DNA from: an uncultured Clostridia bacterium
Lineage (GTDB): Bacteria > Bacillota > Clostridia > Oscillospirales > Acutalibacteraceae
NCBI GenBank assembly: GCA_947598155.1
Contig: CANQFC010000004.1
Span: 179,792-243,791 of the forward strand
Length of the DNA: 64,000 nt
Direction: 5' to 3'
This document shows, one piece after another, positions 1-10,206 of this stretch; the stretch's first letter is position 1, and each line of letters opens with the position of its first letter. Both the position numbers and the translations under genes were made by a program. Under the pieces are notes generated by a model, which was given only the letters and a program-made list of their open reading frames with translations, ran no database searches and had not been told where the DNA came from.

Positions 1-1546
1 CAAATTCAAAATTTTCATTTACTGCAACCGTAAATATAAATCCGGCTGTCAAAACCGCAGGCAAAATTGAATTTTTTACCACGCGAAATCTTTTCGGCAA
101 TAAAATCGCCGCCGAAACCGCAATCGCAAATATAAGGAACACCTTAAAATGCAGGGAAGATACGGCAACAGTCGAATAACGCATCATTCCTATTTTTTCT
201 GCTATAAAAATGACAGCCCTTGAGATTATTCCCGCGAAATAAAAAATACATTTCGCCAAAGGAGCAATTCCTAAAAAGCGGACAAAAACCCCGCTGACGG
301 TTAAAATCATCAGCAACGACGACAAATCTATAATAAAGATATTTGAAACAAATGAAAATACGGGGAACATATCAAAAAACAGAATAAATACGGGAAGTGT
401 AAATACAGAAACGGAAACGCTCACCGCAAAAGAATCCGCAATCAGTCTGCCTAAAAACCTTTTCGTTACCAATTTGCCGCCTTTGCTTTTATAAATAAAA
501 GTGTGGATTTTGCCCGCAAACAGAATAAGTCCTAATGTTGAACCTACGGAAAGTAAAAAAGACGGCGAATACACGGAAAAAGGATTTTGTATAAGCAGTA
601 CAGTCACGGCAACGCCTAAAGAATTTAGGCTGTCGGAATCTCTGTTTAAAATTTTGGAGAGATTTATTATAAAAATCATTATACCCGCTCTTACAACCGA
701 TACCGAAAAACCCGTTAAGGCGAGATAAAGCAGAATAAACACCGCCGTTACCGCTGTATTAAGAATTTTTCTTTTGCGCAGAATCGGAATGAATTTTGAC
801 AGGAAAACAGTCCATAAGGTTAAATGCAGTCCCGAAACCACCAGCAAATGCGCCGTACCCGAATAGTTAAAGCAGTTGCGCAAATATGTGCCGATTCCGC
901 TCCTGTCGCCGATAGTCATTCCTACGGCTACCGCGCCTGTTTCATTTGGAAGATACGACTGAACAACCGTTTTAAAATATCGTTTTACAGCGCCAATCGC
1001 TTTATAATACCTGCTCTCGCCTTTTACGCGGACATTTTCCGCGTTGTAAACGGTAAAATATAATTTATCAGCGAGCAGGGATTTAACATTTTTTGACTGT
1101 TTACCTGTACCGTTGCTTTTAAATTCCGCGACCGCAGTAATTTTTTCGCCCTCGCGAAGACCTGTGCCGTCTCTGTTGTAAGCCGTAACGCAAAAATTCT
1201 CATTTTTGCCGTTTACGCTGTCAACCTCTATTTCCAGCTTTTCATATGTACCGTAATATTCGCTTTTTGTAACCGTTCCCGAAAATTCAACGGTTTTGTT
1301 TTCGTAAACCGATACTGCCGACATATCCTTCATAATAAAAAGCAGTGAAACCGAAACTGCGGCAACGGCAAACGACGTAAAAATTATCCAAATATGCTTT
1401 GATTTAAGCGAAACAGCGCATACGGATAATAAAAATACAGCCAATGCCGCAGCACAAACGGCACTGACTGCAAAAAGTCCTGAATTAACCATAAAAGCCG
1501 ATGCGATAAGGCAAATTACTCCTATAAACGCAAACGGCCTTTTCAT
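1..1546 (-). CDS. comEC: ComEC/Rec2-family DNA uptake channel protein (partial, C-terminus off window)
   Basis: Reading the minus strand from an ATG at 1546 gives an open frame of about 515 codons that runs off the left edge. Two N-terminal membrane helices are followed by a soluble stretch of the DUF4131/OB type (FSGTVTKSEYYG region). The Competence domain signature comes next, including GTAHLLVVSGLHL, and then many hydrophobic helices. That order is the ComEC/Rec2 layout, which forms the inner-membrane channel for single-stranded DNA during natural transformation. The C-terminal metallo-beta-lactamase-like part, if present, lies outside the window. The start codon is only 3 bp past the stop of the HIT gene, so it is probably the third gene of an alaS-HIT-comEC transcript. 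A com gene alone does not prove that the strain is competent. Confidence 0.87.
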   Translation of the reverse strand, partial: MKRPFAFIGVICLIASAFMVNSGLFAVSAVCAAALAVFLLSVCAVSLKSKHIWIIFTSFAVAAVSVSLLFIMKDMSAVSVYENKTVEFSGTVTKSEYYGTYEKLEIEVDSVNGKNENFCVTAYNRDGTGLREGEKITAVAEFKSNGTGKQSKNVKSLLADKLYFTVYNAENVRVKGESRYYKAIGAVKRYFKTVVQSYLPNETGAVAVGMTIGDRSGIGTYLRNCFNYSGTAHLLVVSGLHLTLWTVFLSKFIPILRKRKILNTAVTAVFILLYLALTGFSVSVVRAGIMIFIINLSKILNRDSDSLNSLGVAVTVLLIQNPFSVYSPSFLLSVGSTLGLILFAGKIHTFIYKSKGGKLVTKRFLGRLIADSFAVSVSVSVFTLPVFILFFDMFPVFSFVSNIFIIDLSSLLMILTVSGVFVRFLGIAPLAKCIFYFAGIISRAVIFIAEKIGMMRYSTVAVSSLHFKVFLIFAIAVSAAILLPKRFRVVKNSILPAVLTAGFIFTVAVNENFEF

Positions 1547-1549
1547 TCT

Positions 1550-1885
1550 TTACACCAGCTTTTCGTTAAGATTTGACCCGCTCAAAATATGGAAATGAAG
1601 ATGCTTTACCGTCTGCCCTGCGCCCTCTCCGCAGTTATTTATTATGCGGTAATCGGTAACGCCGAGTATCTTTGCGATTTCGGGTATTTTTTCAAAAATG
1701 TACGCTACAATACCCGAGTTTTCAGCTGTTATCGCGTTGGCGCAGCAGATATGCTCTTTCGGAATCACAAGCACGTGAACGTCCGCCTGCGGCGCAATAT
1801 CCTTAAAGCAGAGAATTTTTTCGTCCTCATATATTTTTGTTGACGGAATATCCCCCGCTATTATCTTACAAAACAAGCAATCCAT
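1550..1885 (-). CDS. hinT: HIT-family nucleotide hydrolase/transferase (HinT-like)
   Basis: This 111-residue protein starts MDCLFCKIIAGDIPS, the usual opening of bacterial HinT proteins, with two Cys of the zinc-binding type. It ends with the histidine triad HLHFHIL near residues 96-102. HinT enzymes hydrolyse purine nucleoside phosphoramidates and lysyl- or other aminoacyl-adenylates in the cytoplasm. The length is typical of the family. It lies 12 bp downstream of alaS, which fits a housekeeping role in clearing aminoacyl-AMP, although that link is inferred. The family assignment is firm; the exact substrate is not. Confidence 0.93.
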   Translation of the reverse strand: MDCLFCKIIAGDIPSTKIYEDEKILCFKDIAPQADVHVLVIPKEHICCANAITAENSGIVAYIFEKIPEIAKILGVTDYRIINNCGEGAGQTVKHLHFHILSGSNLNEKLV

Positions 1886-1897
1886 ATATATTTCTCC

Positions 1898-4537
1898 TTA
1901 CTTTAAAAGAGTTTTTAAAATATCGTCTGCGTTTACAAGCGCGTCGTCAATCTTTGTAATGTCTTTTCCGCCGGCCATCGCCATATCAGGTTTGCCGCCG
2001 CCGTTGCCGCCCGCGATTTTTGCAACCTCACGGACAATATTCCCCGCGTGAGCGCCCATTTTTATTGCCGCCTTGTTACACGAGCAGACAAATGTGGCAG
2101 TGCCTTTTTCGGCGTTTTTGCCGGCTATAACCGCAACCGTTGCCTCAGGCGCATCGCAAACGCTTGAGGCCATGGTGCGCAGTGAATCGGCCGTTTCCTC
2201 GCCGGCGCTGTACACAACGAGTTTTACGCCCTTTACGTCTATCGCTCCGGCGATAATGCCCGACGTTTTAAACGAATTTATTTCGTCTTTCAGCTTAATT
2301 ATCTCTTTTTCTTTTTCTTTGAGCTCAGCCGACACAGCCTCGGCGCGTTTCGCAATGTCACGCGGATTCGACGCTTTAAGCGCTCCTGCGGTTTCATTTA
2401 TAAGAATATTATTTTTGTTGATATAATCAAGAACGCCCTTGCCCGTTACAGCGGTAATTCTTCTTACACCCGCGGCCACCGACGACTCCGAAATAATTTT
2501 GAAAAGACCTATTTCGGACGTGTTTTTAACGTGAGTGCCGCCGCAAAGCTCGGTTGAATAATCCCCTGCCTTTACAACTCTTACAACATCGCCGTATTTT
2601 TCGCTGAACAGCGCCATAGCGCCCTGTTTTTTCGCCTCTTCAATGCTCATCTCTTCGGTAGTTACGGGAAGAGACGCAAAAATAACGTCGTTTACCCCGT
2701 TTTCAACCGCTTTAAGTTCCCCGTCGGTAAGCGCGGAAAAATGCGAAAAGTCAAATCTCATTTCCTCAGCGTTTACAAGCTGACCTGCCTGCTCAACGTG
2801 AGTGCCGAGGAGCTTTCTTAAGGTCGCCTGTAAAAGGTGCGCTGACGTATGGTTCCGCATAACGGATTTTCTCACATCTTCATCTATTTTTGCAAGAGCC
2901 GACGAGCCTGCTGAAATGCTTTCACCGTCGCTTATGAATCCGTGATGCAGAAAAACGCCCTCGGAGGTTTTCGTTGTCGACGTTACGGTAAATACCGAGC
3001 CGTCTGCGGTGATTTTGCCTATATCGCCGACCTGTCCGCCGCCCTCGCCGTAAAATACGGTTTGGTCAAGAACTATTGTGGCGTTATCTTCGCCGGAGAT
3101 AAAGTCGACCTTTTTTCCGCCGGCAATAATCGCGGTAATTTTGGCGTTGCAGGAAAATTCGCCGTATCCTAAAAACTTTGTCGCGGGCATATCCTTAGTT
3201 GCGTTTTCAGAGCCCGCCCACGCCTCTTTACCGGCGTCCTTACGGGCGTTTCTGGCTCTGTCGTGCTGTTCCTTGACAAGCTCTTTAAATCTTTCCTCGT
3301 CGACCGTCATTTTTCTCTCTTCAAGAATTTCTTTTGTAAGGTCAATGGGGAATCCAAACGTGTCGGAAAGCTTAAACGCGTCTTCGCCGGAAAGGCATTT
3401 GCCATCAATATCGTCTATCATTTTTTCAAGTATCTGAAGACCTGTGTCAACTGTCTTGCCGAAATTCTCTTCTTCGTTTAAAATTACCTTTACAATAAAA
3501 TCTTTCTTTTCAAGAAGATTCGGGTACGCGCCCGCGTTTTCTTTTATAACGGTTTCGCAAACCTCAAAAAGGAACGGGCGCTCAATTCCGAGCAGTCTCC
3601 CGTGGCGGGCCGCGCGGCGGAGCAGTCGGCGGAGAACATATCCTCTTCCCGCATTTGTCGGCATAATACCGTCGCCTATCATCATAGTTGTACTTCTGAT
3701 ATGATCGGTTATAACGCGCAGAGATATATCTTTTTCGGCGTCCTTATGATACTCCACATTCGCAATTTTCATAATGTGTTTCATAATGTTCTGGACGGTG
3801 TCTACCTCAAAAAGATTGTCAACGCCCTGAGAAATGCAGGCAAGCCTTTCAAGCCCCATACCCGTATCAATGTTGGGGTTAGCGAGCCGTGAATAATTAT
3901 TGTTGCCGTCGTTGTCAAACTGAGTGAACACCAAGTTCCATAATTCCATATATCTGTCGCAGTCACAGCCTACTTTGCAGTCGGGCTTGCCGCAGCCGTA
4001 TTTTTCGCCGCGGTCATAGTGAATTTCGGAACAGGGGCCGCAAGGACCGGCGCCGTGCTCCCAAAAGTTGTCCGCCTTGCCGAAACGGTAAACGTGCGAC
4101 GGGTCAACGCCGACCTTCTTCGTCCAAATATCGTAAGCCTCATCGTCCTCCTCATAAACGGTGACGTAAAGCCTTTCGGGGTCTATCTTCATAACCTCGG
4201 TGCAAAACTCCCACGCCCACGGTATAACCTCATTTTTAAAATAGTCGCCGAATGAGAAATTGCCGAGCATTTCAAAATAAGTTCCGTGGCGCGCGGTTTT
4301 GCCCACGTTTTCAATATCTGGAGTTCTGATACATTTCTGACAAGTGGTAACACGCTTTTTCGGCGGAGTTACCTCGCCCGTAAAATACTTTTTCATGGGC
4401 GCCATACCTGAATTTATAAGCAATAAGCTCTTGTCGTTGTTTGGAATAAGAGAGAAACTGTCAAGGCGCAGATGCCCCTTGCTTTCAAAAAACGATAAAT
4501 ATTTTTCTCTTAACTCGTTAAGTCCTGTCCATTCCAT
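1898..4537 (-). CDS. alaS: Alanine--tRNA ligase
   Basis: This 879-residue full-length alanyl-tRNA synthetase charges tRNA-Ala. Its N-terminal class II core (INSGMAPMKKYFTGEV, motif 2 TCQKCIRTPDIENVG) is followed by the tRNA-recognition domain. The editing domain has RNHTSAHLL and CGGTH, the zinc-binding HxxxH and CxxxH residues that clear mischarged Ser/Gly-tRNA. The C-terminal DHHA1/C-Ala domain carries the Gly-rich GGNGGGKPDMAMAGG. The length equals the family norm. The start ATG at 4537 is preceded by a short AT-rich gap shared with the divergent sensor kinase. I found no T-box leader in the 118 bp upstream. It is probably the first gene of alaS-hinT-comEC. Confidence 0.98.
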   Translation of the reverse strand: MEWTGLNELREKYLSFFESKGHLRLDSFSLIPNNDKSLLLINSGMAPMKKYFTGEVTPPKKRVTTCQKCIRTPDIENVGKTARHGTYFEMLGNFSFGDYFKNEVIPWAWEFCTEVMKIDPERLYVTVYEEDDEAYDIWTKKVGVDPSHVYRFGKADNFWEHGAGPCGPCSEIHYDRGEKYGCGKPDCKVGCDCDRYMELWNLVFTQFDNDGNNNYSRLANPNIDTGMGLERLACISQGVDNLFEVDTVQNIMKHIMKIANVEYHKDAEKDISLRVITDHIRSTTMMIGDGIMPTNAGRGYVLRRLLRRAARHGRLLGIERPFLFEVCETVIKENAGAYPNLLEKKDFIVKVILNEEENFGKTVDTGLQILEKMIDDIDGKCLSGEDAFKLSDTFGFPIDLTKEILEERKMTVDEERFKELVKEQHDRARNARKDAGKEAWAGSENATKDMPATKFLGYGEFSCNAKITAIIAGGKKVDFISGEDNATIVLDQTVFYGEGGGQVGDIGKITADGSVFTVTSTTKTSEGVFLHHGFISDGESISAGSSALAKIDEDVRKSVMRNHTSAHLLQATLRKLLGTHVEQAGQLVNAEEMRFDFSHFSALTDGELKAVENGVNDVIFASLPVTTEEMSIEEAKKQGAMALFSEKYGDVVRVVKAGDYSTELCGGTHVKNTSEIGLFKIISESSVAAGVRRITAVTGKGVLDYINKNNILINETAGALKASNPRDIAKRAEAVSAELKEKEKEIIKLKDEINSFKTSGIIAGAIDVKGVKLVVYSAGEETADSLRTMASSVCDAPEATVAVIAGKNAEKGTATFVCSCNKAAIKMGAHAGNIVREVAKIAGGNGGGKPDMAMAGGKDITKIDDALVNADDILKTLLK

Positions 4538-4670
4538 TGAGAAATCACCTTAATTCAAAATCATAATCTTGTAGATTATACAATAATCTTACTTGCAATG
4601 TCAATAAAAACTATTGCTTTATACGGACAAATTCTTTATAATGTAATAAAGAACTTTGGGAGTTGGGATT

Positions 4671-6560
4671 TTGAACATAAAGACGAGAACAAAATCAAAT
4701 CTTCTTTTAATATTGGCGGTCATGTTGGTTTTTAGCATATCGTCGGTACCTTTTCTTATTTCAAAGCTCCAATCGGACAAAATGCGCGCTCCGTCTGCCG
4801 AAAAAGGCGTTGCGGACTTTTCGGATACTGCCGTGAGCAAAAACATTCCCATTTACCTTAAAGGCGAATGGGCGGAATACTATGGCAAATGGATAGAGTC
4901 CGACGAGTTAAATAAAGAAACTCTGAACAAAAATTTTTATTCACTGCCTGTCAATTTTTTCAGCTCTTTTGAGGACATAAATTCGCCTCTGGGCGACAAA
5001 TCCTCTTACATTATTACAATAAAAAATCTTGATATGCAAAACGCCGTAATTTACATACCTCATTTTGCGGGCTCATACAGGATTTTTGTTAACGGCCTGC
5101 TTGTTTCGCAAAGCGGCGAATACAGCGGCAGCGGCACAAAAGCCAACCTTTCCGCAAATATGGATGTACTGAATTTTAACAAAAATAATACATATGAGAT
5201 AGTTATTGAGGTTTCCTGCAACTATATGCCGGGGCTTTATATGACCCCGTCAATCGCAAACGCCGAATATGTTTCATCGCGCTCGGGTTCAGCCGCCACA
5301 CTCCGCAGCATAATTTTCGGCGCCGTTGCCTTTTGCACGGTGTTGTTCTTCGCGTATTCTTTGACCAAAAATAAAATATTCCATTCAAAATGGCTCCCCG
5401 TCTTGTTCCTTGTAATAATGATGCGCCTCGCAATTTCAACCGAAGGGTACTCATCGTTTGGATTCATTTTTTCAAAGCTTGATTACGAGGAATTAACTCT
5501 GCTTATTTGCAGTTCTACATTTATAATAAAGCTAATATCCCTGCTTTTCTACACAGAAACGCTTGACATAAAGCTAAATAAAAATCTTTCGCTGATATTC
5601 TGCGCGCTGTTCCTACTGTTTACCGCCGTTTACTGCGCCGTACCAAAAACGGTTTACACGCCGTTCTACAACATAATAGTACAGCTTGCAACGCTTCCGC
5701 TGGACATAATACTGCTCGGCTACCTTACCGACGGCATTGCCCGTAAAGTGCCGTATGCCGTTTCTTACACGGTAGGTTACATAGCGATTCTTTCAGGGCT
5801 TTTAATCGACTGCTTTTACATTAACGGACTTATAGCCTATAATTCCTCATCGTATTTACCGCTGCTGTGCGCATTCTTTGTCGTCTCGTTTTCCGCAATA
5901 TTCATAAAAAAAATTACCGAAATTTATCACGCGGCGTTAAAGGCCGCTGAGCTTGACAAGCAGCTGTCAAACGCGCATATGGCGATTATGTTTTCGCAAA
6001 TTCAGCCCCACTTTCTCTATAACGCTCTCAATACAATAAAATATCTTATTAAACGCGACCCGCAAAAAGCTGAAAAGGCACTGGTCTCTTTCTCATATTA
6101 CCTTCGGGGAAATATGGATTCGCTGACGCAAAAAACACCTATCCCCTTTACCGACGAGCTTGAGCATATCAAGCATTACTCCGATATTGAGCTGCTGCGG
6201 TTCGGGGACAGAATAAATGTTGAATACGATATTAAGTGCGACTCTTTCAGCGTGCCGGCGCTTAGTATTCAGCCTATCGTCGAAAACGCGATAAAACACG
6301 GTATCACTAAAAATCCGAACGGAGGAACGGTTAAAATCTCCTCTTTTGAAAAAGACGAATATTACTGCGTAAAGATTGACGACGACGGCGTCGGATTTGA
6401 TATTGACAACCCTGACCTTACGGACGACGGCAATCACGCCCATATCGGACTTGAAAATGTTGCCGCAAGGCTCAAAGCCATGTCAAACGCTGACCTTGAA
6501 ATAAAAAGCCAAGAGGGCAAGGGAACGCACGTTACAATTAAAATTCCGAAAACAACATAG
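4671..6560 (+). CDS. LytS-type membrane sensor histidine kinase with 7TM module
   Basis: This is a two-component sensor kinase. An N-terminal membrane anchor is followed by an extracytoplasmic beta-rich domain of about 180 residues (galactose-binding-like, 7TMR-DISM type). Seven or so hydrophobic helices come next (about residues 205-410), then a short coiled segment. The His_kinase domain has the phosphoacceptor motif IQPHFLYNALNTIKYLI. The HATPase domain has N box IVENAIKHGI, G1 DDDGVGFD and G2 HIGLENVAARL. I place the start at TTG 4671, because GGGAG lies 8 bp upstream; an in-frame TTG at 4656 is less well placed. The cognate regulator is the next plus-strand gene, separated by a dispersed repeat. 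The ligand is unknown. Confidence 0.88.
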   Translation: MNIKTRTKSNLLLILAVMLVFSISSVPFLISKLQSDKMRAPSAEKGVADFSDTAVSKNIPIYLKGEWAEYYGKWIESDELNKETLNKNFYSLPVNFFSSFEDINSPLGDKSSYIITIKNLDMQNAVIYIPHFAGSYRIFVNGLLVSQSGEYSGSGTKANLSANMDVLNFNKNNTYEIVIEVSCNYMPGLYMTPSIANAEYVSSRSGSAATLRSIIFGAVAFCTVLFFAYSLTKNKIFHSKWLPVLFLVIMMRLAISTEGYSSFGFIFSKLDYEELTLLICSSTFIIKLISLLFYTETLDIKLNKNLSLIFCALFLLFTAVYCAVPKTVYTPFYNIIVQLATLPLDIILLGYLTDGIARKVPYAVSYTVGYIAILSGLLIDCFYINGLIAYNSSSYLPLLCAFFVVSFSAIFIKKITEIYHAALKAAELDKQLSNAHMAIMFSQIQPHFLYNALNTIKYLIKRDPQKAEKALVSFSYYLRGNMDSLTQKTPIPFTDELEHIKHYSDIELLRFGDRINVEYDIKCDSFSVPALSIQPIVENAIKHGITKNPNGGTVKISSFEKDEYYCVKIDDDGVGFDIDNPDLTDDGNHAHIGLENVAARLKAMSNADLEIKSQEGKGTHVTIKIPKTT

Positions 6561-6706
6561 CTTAAATAAGATGTCCCCGCCTCTATTGGCGGCAGGTTCC
6601 GGTTCGGAGTCAGAAGGGATTTGGCTCCCTTTCCGATTATCTCAATCGGCTGTTGCCGCAAAGGCCTGCGTTAAATGACATAGCAATCCCCTTATTGAAA
6701 CGAAAG
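6554..6706 (+). repeat. Dispersed intergenic repeat, copy A
   Basis: About 150 bp between the sensor kinase and response regulator genes is clearly related to 37699-37830. Shared blocks, in the same order, are aagatgtccccgcctctattg, a TTCGGA/TTTCCGAT segment, CGGCTGTTGCCGC, CGTT(T)AATGAC, and a tail reading near GCAANCCC(C)TTATTGAAA. On the minus strand both copies can be read as a short peptide ending in IEAGTS, but there is no start signal, so I treat it as non-coding. It has split what would otherwise be a compact two-gene operon. Confidence 0.7.
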
Positions 6707-6752
6707 GAAAGGTACAGAGCGATTTATACGCTTGTATCAAAAGGTGGTTCAA

Positions 6753-7568
6753 ATGAAAATAATGATAGTTGACGACGAGCGTCTTGCGGCGGAAGAACTT
6801 TACGATATATGTATGTCGCACGGGCTCGTTACCGACGCGGTCGTTTTCAACAACCCGTCCGACGCGCTTGTTTACATTGCGCAGAACGATGACATTGACT
6901 TGGCTTTTCTTGACATTGAAATGCCGGTTATGACAGGTCTTGAGCTGGCGAGGAGAATAAACTCCATTAAAACGCGCACGAAAATTGTGTTCATCACGGG
7001 ATTTAAAGAGTACGCTTATGACGCGTTCAGAATAAACGCAATAGGATATGTTTTAAAGCCTTATACTGACGAAATGGTGTTTAATGAGATTGAAAAGGCA
7101 AACGCTCTTTGGGGAACGGCTACAAAAAAGGACGTTACGGTAAAAACGTTCGGTTATTTTGACGTGTTTGTGAATGACAAGCCCGTTTTCTTTTCCAGCG
7201 CAAAGTCAAAGGAATTTTTCGCATTTTTGGTTGAACGTCAGGGCGGCTCCGTCAGCACAGAGCAAGCCATTGCGGCGCTTTGGCCCAACAGAAAATACGA
7301 TGAATCAGTGCAGTCTCTTTTCAGGAAAGTTTTGAAAAGTCTGCGCTCATCGCTTGCCGACGCCGGAATATCAGACATATTTATCGACGTGCGCAATCAG
7401 CGGAGCGTTGATACTACCAAATTTTCCTGTGATCTTTACACATTTCTTGAAAATCCCCGTGAGAACGTAGACACATTCAGGGGCGAATATATGGAAGGCT
7501 ACGGATTTGCAAGAGCCACCGCCTCAAAGCTCCGTGAAAAATATTACAGCATCAAAGGCGGAATATAA
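6753..7568 (+). CDS. Response regulator with winged-helix/BTAD-like output
   Basis: This 271-residue protein has an N-terminal receiver domain with acidic pocket D7/D8, phosphoacceptor D54 in FLDIEMP, and the conserved K102 in LKPY. The C-terminal part (from about residue 125) reads VKTFGYFDVFVNDKPV, then a winged helix with ALWPNRKYDESVQSLFRKV. That resembles the Trans_reg_C plus BTAD arrangement of SARP-like regulators rather than LytTR, although the partner kinase is LytS-like. The start is ATG 6753, preceded by AGGTGG at a good distance; an upstream in-frame TTG at 6732 has no ribosome site. It pairs with the upstream kinase. Its target genes are unknown. Confidence 0.88.
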   Translation: MKIMIVDDERLAAEELYDICMSHGLVTDAVVFNNPSDALVYIAQNDDIDLAFLDIEMPVMTGLELARRINSIKTRTKIVFITGFKEYAYDAFRINAIGYVLKPYTDEMVFNEIEKANALWGTATKKDVTVKTFGYFDVFVNDKPVFFSSAKSKEFFAFLVERQGGSVSTEQAIAALWPNRKYDESVQSLFRKVLKSLRSSLADAGISDIFIDVRNQRSVDTTKFSCDLYTFLENPRENVDTFRGEYMEGYGFARATASKLREKYYSIKGGI

Positions 7569-7615
7569 CGCTGAATTACGTAAATTTGTGTAAAACTCCG
7601 TAAAGAAATTCGCAA

Positions 7616-7662
7616 AAACCCCGCGGTATGTAGAATGCCGCGAGGTTTGTCTTTTATTGTTT
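7616..7662 (+). terminator. Rho-independent terminator after the response regulator
   Basis: The hairpin AACC-CCGCGG / CCGCG-AGGTT is followed by a T-rich run (GTCTTTTATTGTTTTT). It lies between the plus-strand regulator and the convergent clpC gene. Confidence 0.75.
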
Positions 7663-7715
7663 TTATGATTTTAGACGGTATTTTTTCGTTTGCCCGTCCA
7701 ATTAGAGCAAACATA

Positions 7716-10151
7716 TTATTGCTCTGAATTTTTAACGGCAACGTCAATTTGTCCGTTTTCATCGGCGGAGCAGACAAACGATTCTCCTTTTTTCAGCGTT
7801 CCCTCAAGAATTTTTTCGGAAAGCACGTCTTCAACCTTGGCTCTTACCGCGCGTTTTAACGGCCTTGCGCCGTAAACCTTGTCATAACCCTCTTTCAAGA
7901 TAAGCTTTTGAACGCTTTCGTCAAAATCAACGTCATATTCAATGGCGGCGAGCCGTTTTTTTAGGTCGGCAAGCAATCCCGAGGCAATAAGGGAAATCTG
8001 TTCCTTTGTAAGCCTGTTGAATATGATTATATCATCAATTCTGTTGAGAAATTCGGGACGGAACATATTTTTCAGCTCCGCGTTTACAGCTTCCCTGATT
8101 TTTTCTTCCGTATTTTTACCATCGTCGGCATCGGAAAAGCCGAACGAGTGCATTTCCTCATTTATTTGCCTTGCGCCGACATTTGACGTCATTATTATAA
8201 CGCAGTTTTTAAAGTCAACGCGTCTGCCCTTTGAATCGGTAAGAACGCCGTCGTCTAAAATTTGCAAAAGCATATTGAAAACATCGGGATGCGCCTTTTC
8301 AATCTCGTCAAAAAGCAGTACGGAATACGGTTTCCTGCGAATTTTCTCTGTAAGCTGACCGCCCTCGTCAAAGCCGACGTATCCGGGTGGCGAACCTATA
8401 AGCTTTGACACGGTGTGCTTTTCCATAAATTCCGACATATCAAGGCGAATCATTGAATTTTCATCGCCGAAAAGCGAGGCGGCAAGCGCCTTTGAAAGCT
8501 CTGTTTTGCCTACTCCGGTAGGTCCGCAGAAAAGGAACGAGCCTATCGGCCTTTTGGGGTCTTTAAGTCCCGCTCTGCCGCGCCTTATCGCCTTGGCAAC
8601 GGCTGAGACCGCCTTTTCCTGACCTACTATCCTCTTGTGAAGCTCGTCCTCCAAATTAAGCAGTTTTTCGCTCTCCTTTTGAGTCATTTGAGTTACGGGA
8701 ATACCAGTCCAGCCTGAAACTATTTCGGCTATTTCCGTTTCGGTTACGGACATCGCCTTTCCGCCGTCCGAATTTGACCATTTTGCCTTTTCTTCATCAT
8801 ATTTTCTTTTAAGCTCTTTTTCTTCGTCACGCAAAGTAGCGGCCTTTTCATAATCCTGATGCTCAACAGCATTTTGCTTTTCGGCAATTATTTTGTTGAG
8901 TTGGCGCTCCATTTCCTTGAGTTCCGGAGGAGCGGTAAACTGTTTAAGCCTTACCTTTGACGACGCTTCATCTATAAGGTCAATGGCCTTATCGGGCAAA
9001 AACCTGTCGCCTATATATCTTGACGAGAGCGCCACAGCGGCCGCTATTGCGCCGTCGGTTATCTTTACCTTATGGTGAGCCTCATACTTATCTCTTATGC
9101 CTTTTAAAATTTCCGTCGCGTCTTCTTCTGACGGCTCGCCCACCATAACAGGCTGAAATCTTCGCTCAAGGGCGGAATCCTTTTCAATATTTTTGCGGTA
9201 TTCGTCAATAGTTGTGGCTCCGATTACCTGAAGCTCGCCTCTGGCAAGCGACGGTTTCAAGATATTTGCGGCGTCAACCGCGCCCTCCGCACTGCCAGCG
9301 CCTACAAGCGTGTGAACCTCGTCGATAAACAGAACGGTATCATCGGCATTTTTTGCCTCCTCAATAATACTTTTTATTCTCTCCTCAAAATCGCCTCTGT
9401 ATTTTGTGCCCGCAACCATACCGGTAAGGTCAAGGGAAAGTATTCTTTTATCTTTCAGAAGCTCAGGGACTTCGCCGTTCGTGATTTTGAGGGCAAGCCC
9501 CTCGACGATAGCCGTTTTGCCGACGCCCGGTTCGCCTATAAGACAGGGGTTATTTTTCGTTCTGCGCGTTAAAATCTGAATAACTCTGTTTATCTCATCC
9601 TCCCTGCCGATAACAGGGTCGATTTTGTTTTCTTTTGCAAGAGCGGTCAAATCCCTTGAATACTTTTCAAGAGCGGAATTTCCGTCGCTCTTTTTGCCGT
9701 TTTTGCCTTGCTTTGAATTTTGCTCTTTAGCTACCGATTTAACGATATTTTGAGCCGGCAGTCCGAGTCTGTTCAATATTTCACAGGCAAAGCCCGTTCC
9801 CTCACGGCAAAGAGCCAAAAGTATGTGCTCCGTACCCGCAAGCGATTTTTCCATTGAAGATGAAAGCATCAACGCGCTTTCGACAATGTATTTTGCCCTC
9901 GGGGTAAAATCCGACGAAACAAGCTCTGTGGGGATTCCTGCCCCCACGCTTTCCTTAATCATCTTGTAAATGCTTTCATAAGTCACTTTTTCCGAGTTTA
10001 GAAATTTGCCCGCCTGCGAAGAGGTATCGCTCGCAAGCCCTAAAAGTATATGCTCACTGCCGATGTATGTGTGTCCCAAATCTTCCGCTGATTCAATAGC
10101 CGCATTGAGCGCGTTGTTTGCTTTTTCGGTAAATCCAGTAAAACTATACAT
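7716..10151 (-). CDS. clpC: ClpC-type AAA+ unfoldase
   Basis: This 811-residue HSP100 ATPase unfolds proteins for ClpP. Two Clp_N repeats ([18 protein letters not shown]) lead into the first AAA module with Walker [10 protein letters not shown] and [14 protein letters not shown]-like coiled segment ([17 protein letters not shown]) follows. The second AAA module has [10 protein letters not shown] and sensor region [11 protein letters not shown], and the D2-small domain ends the protein. The middle domain is of the short ClpC type, not ClpB, and a ClpP-binding loop is expected in D2. It is the last gene of ctsR-mcsA-mcsB-clpC, 55 bp after mcsB, so it should be repressed by CtsR and de-repressed by heat or protein stress. 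Confidence 0.97.
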   Translation of the reverse strand: MYSFTGFTEKANNALNAAIESAEDLGHTYIGSEHILLGLASDTSSQAGKFLNSEKVTYESIYKMIKESVGAGIPTELVSSDFTPRAKYIVESALMLSSSMEKSLAGTEHILLALCREGTGFACEILNRLGLPAQNIVKSVAKEQNSKQGKNGKKSDGNSALEKYSRDLTALAKENKIDPVIGREDEINRVIQILTRRTKNNPCLIGEPGVGKTAIVEGLALKITNGEVPELLKDKRILSLDLTGMVAGTKYRGDFEERIKSIIEEAKNADDTVLFIDEVHTLVGAGSAEGAVDAANILKPSLARGELQVIGATTIDEYRKNIEKDSALERRFQPVMVGEPSEEDATEILKGIRDKYEAHHKVKITDGAIAAAVALSSRYIGDRFLPDKAIDLIDEASSKVRLKQFTAPPELKEMERQLNKIIAEKQNAVEHQDYEKAATLRDEEKELKRKYDEEKAKWSNSDGGKAMSVTETEIAEIVSGWTGIPVTQMTQKESEKLLNLEDELHKRIVGQEKAVSAVAKAIRRGRAGLKDPKRPIGSFLFCGPTGVGKTELSKALAASLFGDENSMIRLDMSEFMEKHTVSKLIGSPPGYVGFDEGGQLTEKIRRKPYSVLLFDEIEKAHPDVFNMLLQILDDGVLTDSKGRRVDFKNCVIIMTSNVGARQINEEMHSFGFSDADDGKNTEEKIREAVNAELKNMFRPEFLNRIDDIIIFNRLTKEQISLIASGLLADLKKRLAAIEYDVDFDESVQKLILKEGYDKVYGARPLKRAVRAKVEDVLSEKILEGTLKKGESFVCSADENGQIDVAVKNSEQ

Positions 10152-10206
10152 AATTATCTCCTTTCAAAAAGTAAAGGGGAATTTTAAAATCCCCCTTTCA
10201 GCAAAA

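Noticed and set aside
4538..4670. T-box riboswitch ahead of alaS
   Set aside because: The 118-bp gap has no AGGGTGGNACCGCG box or terminator on the minus strand.
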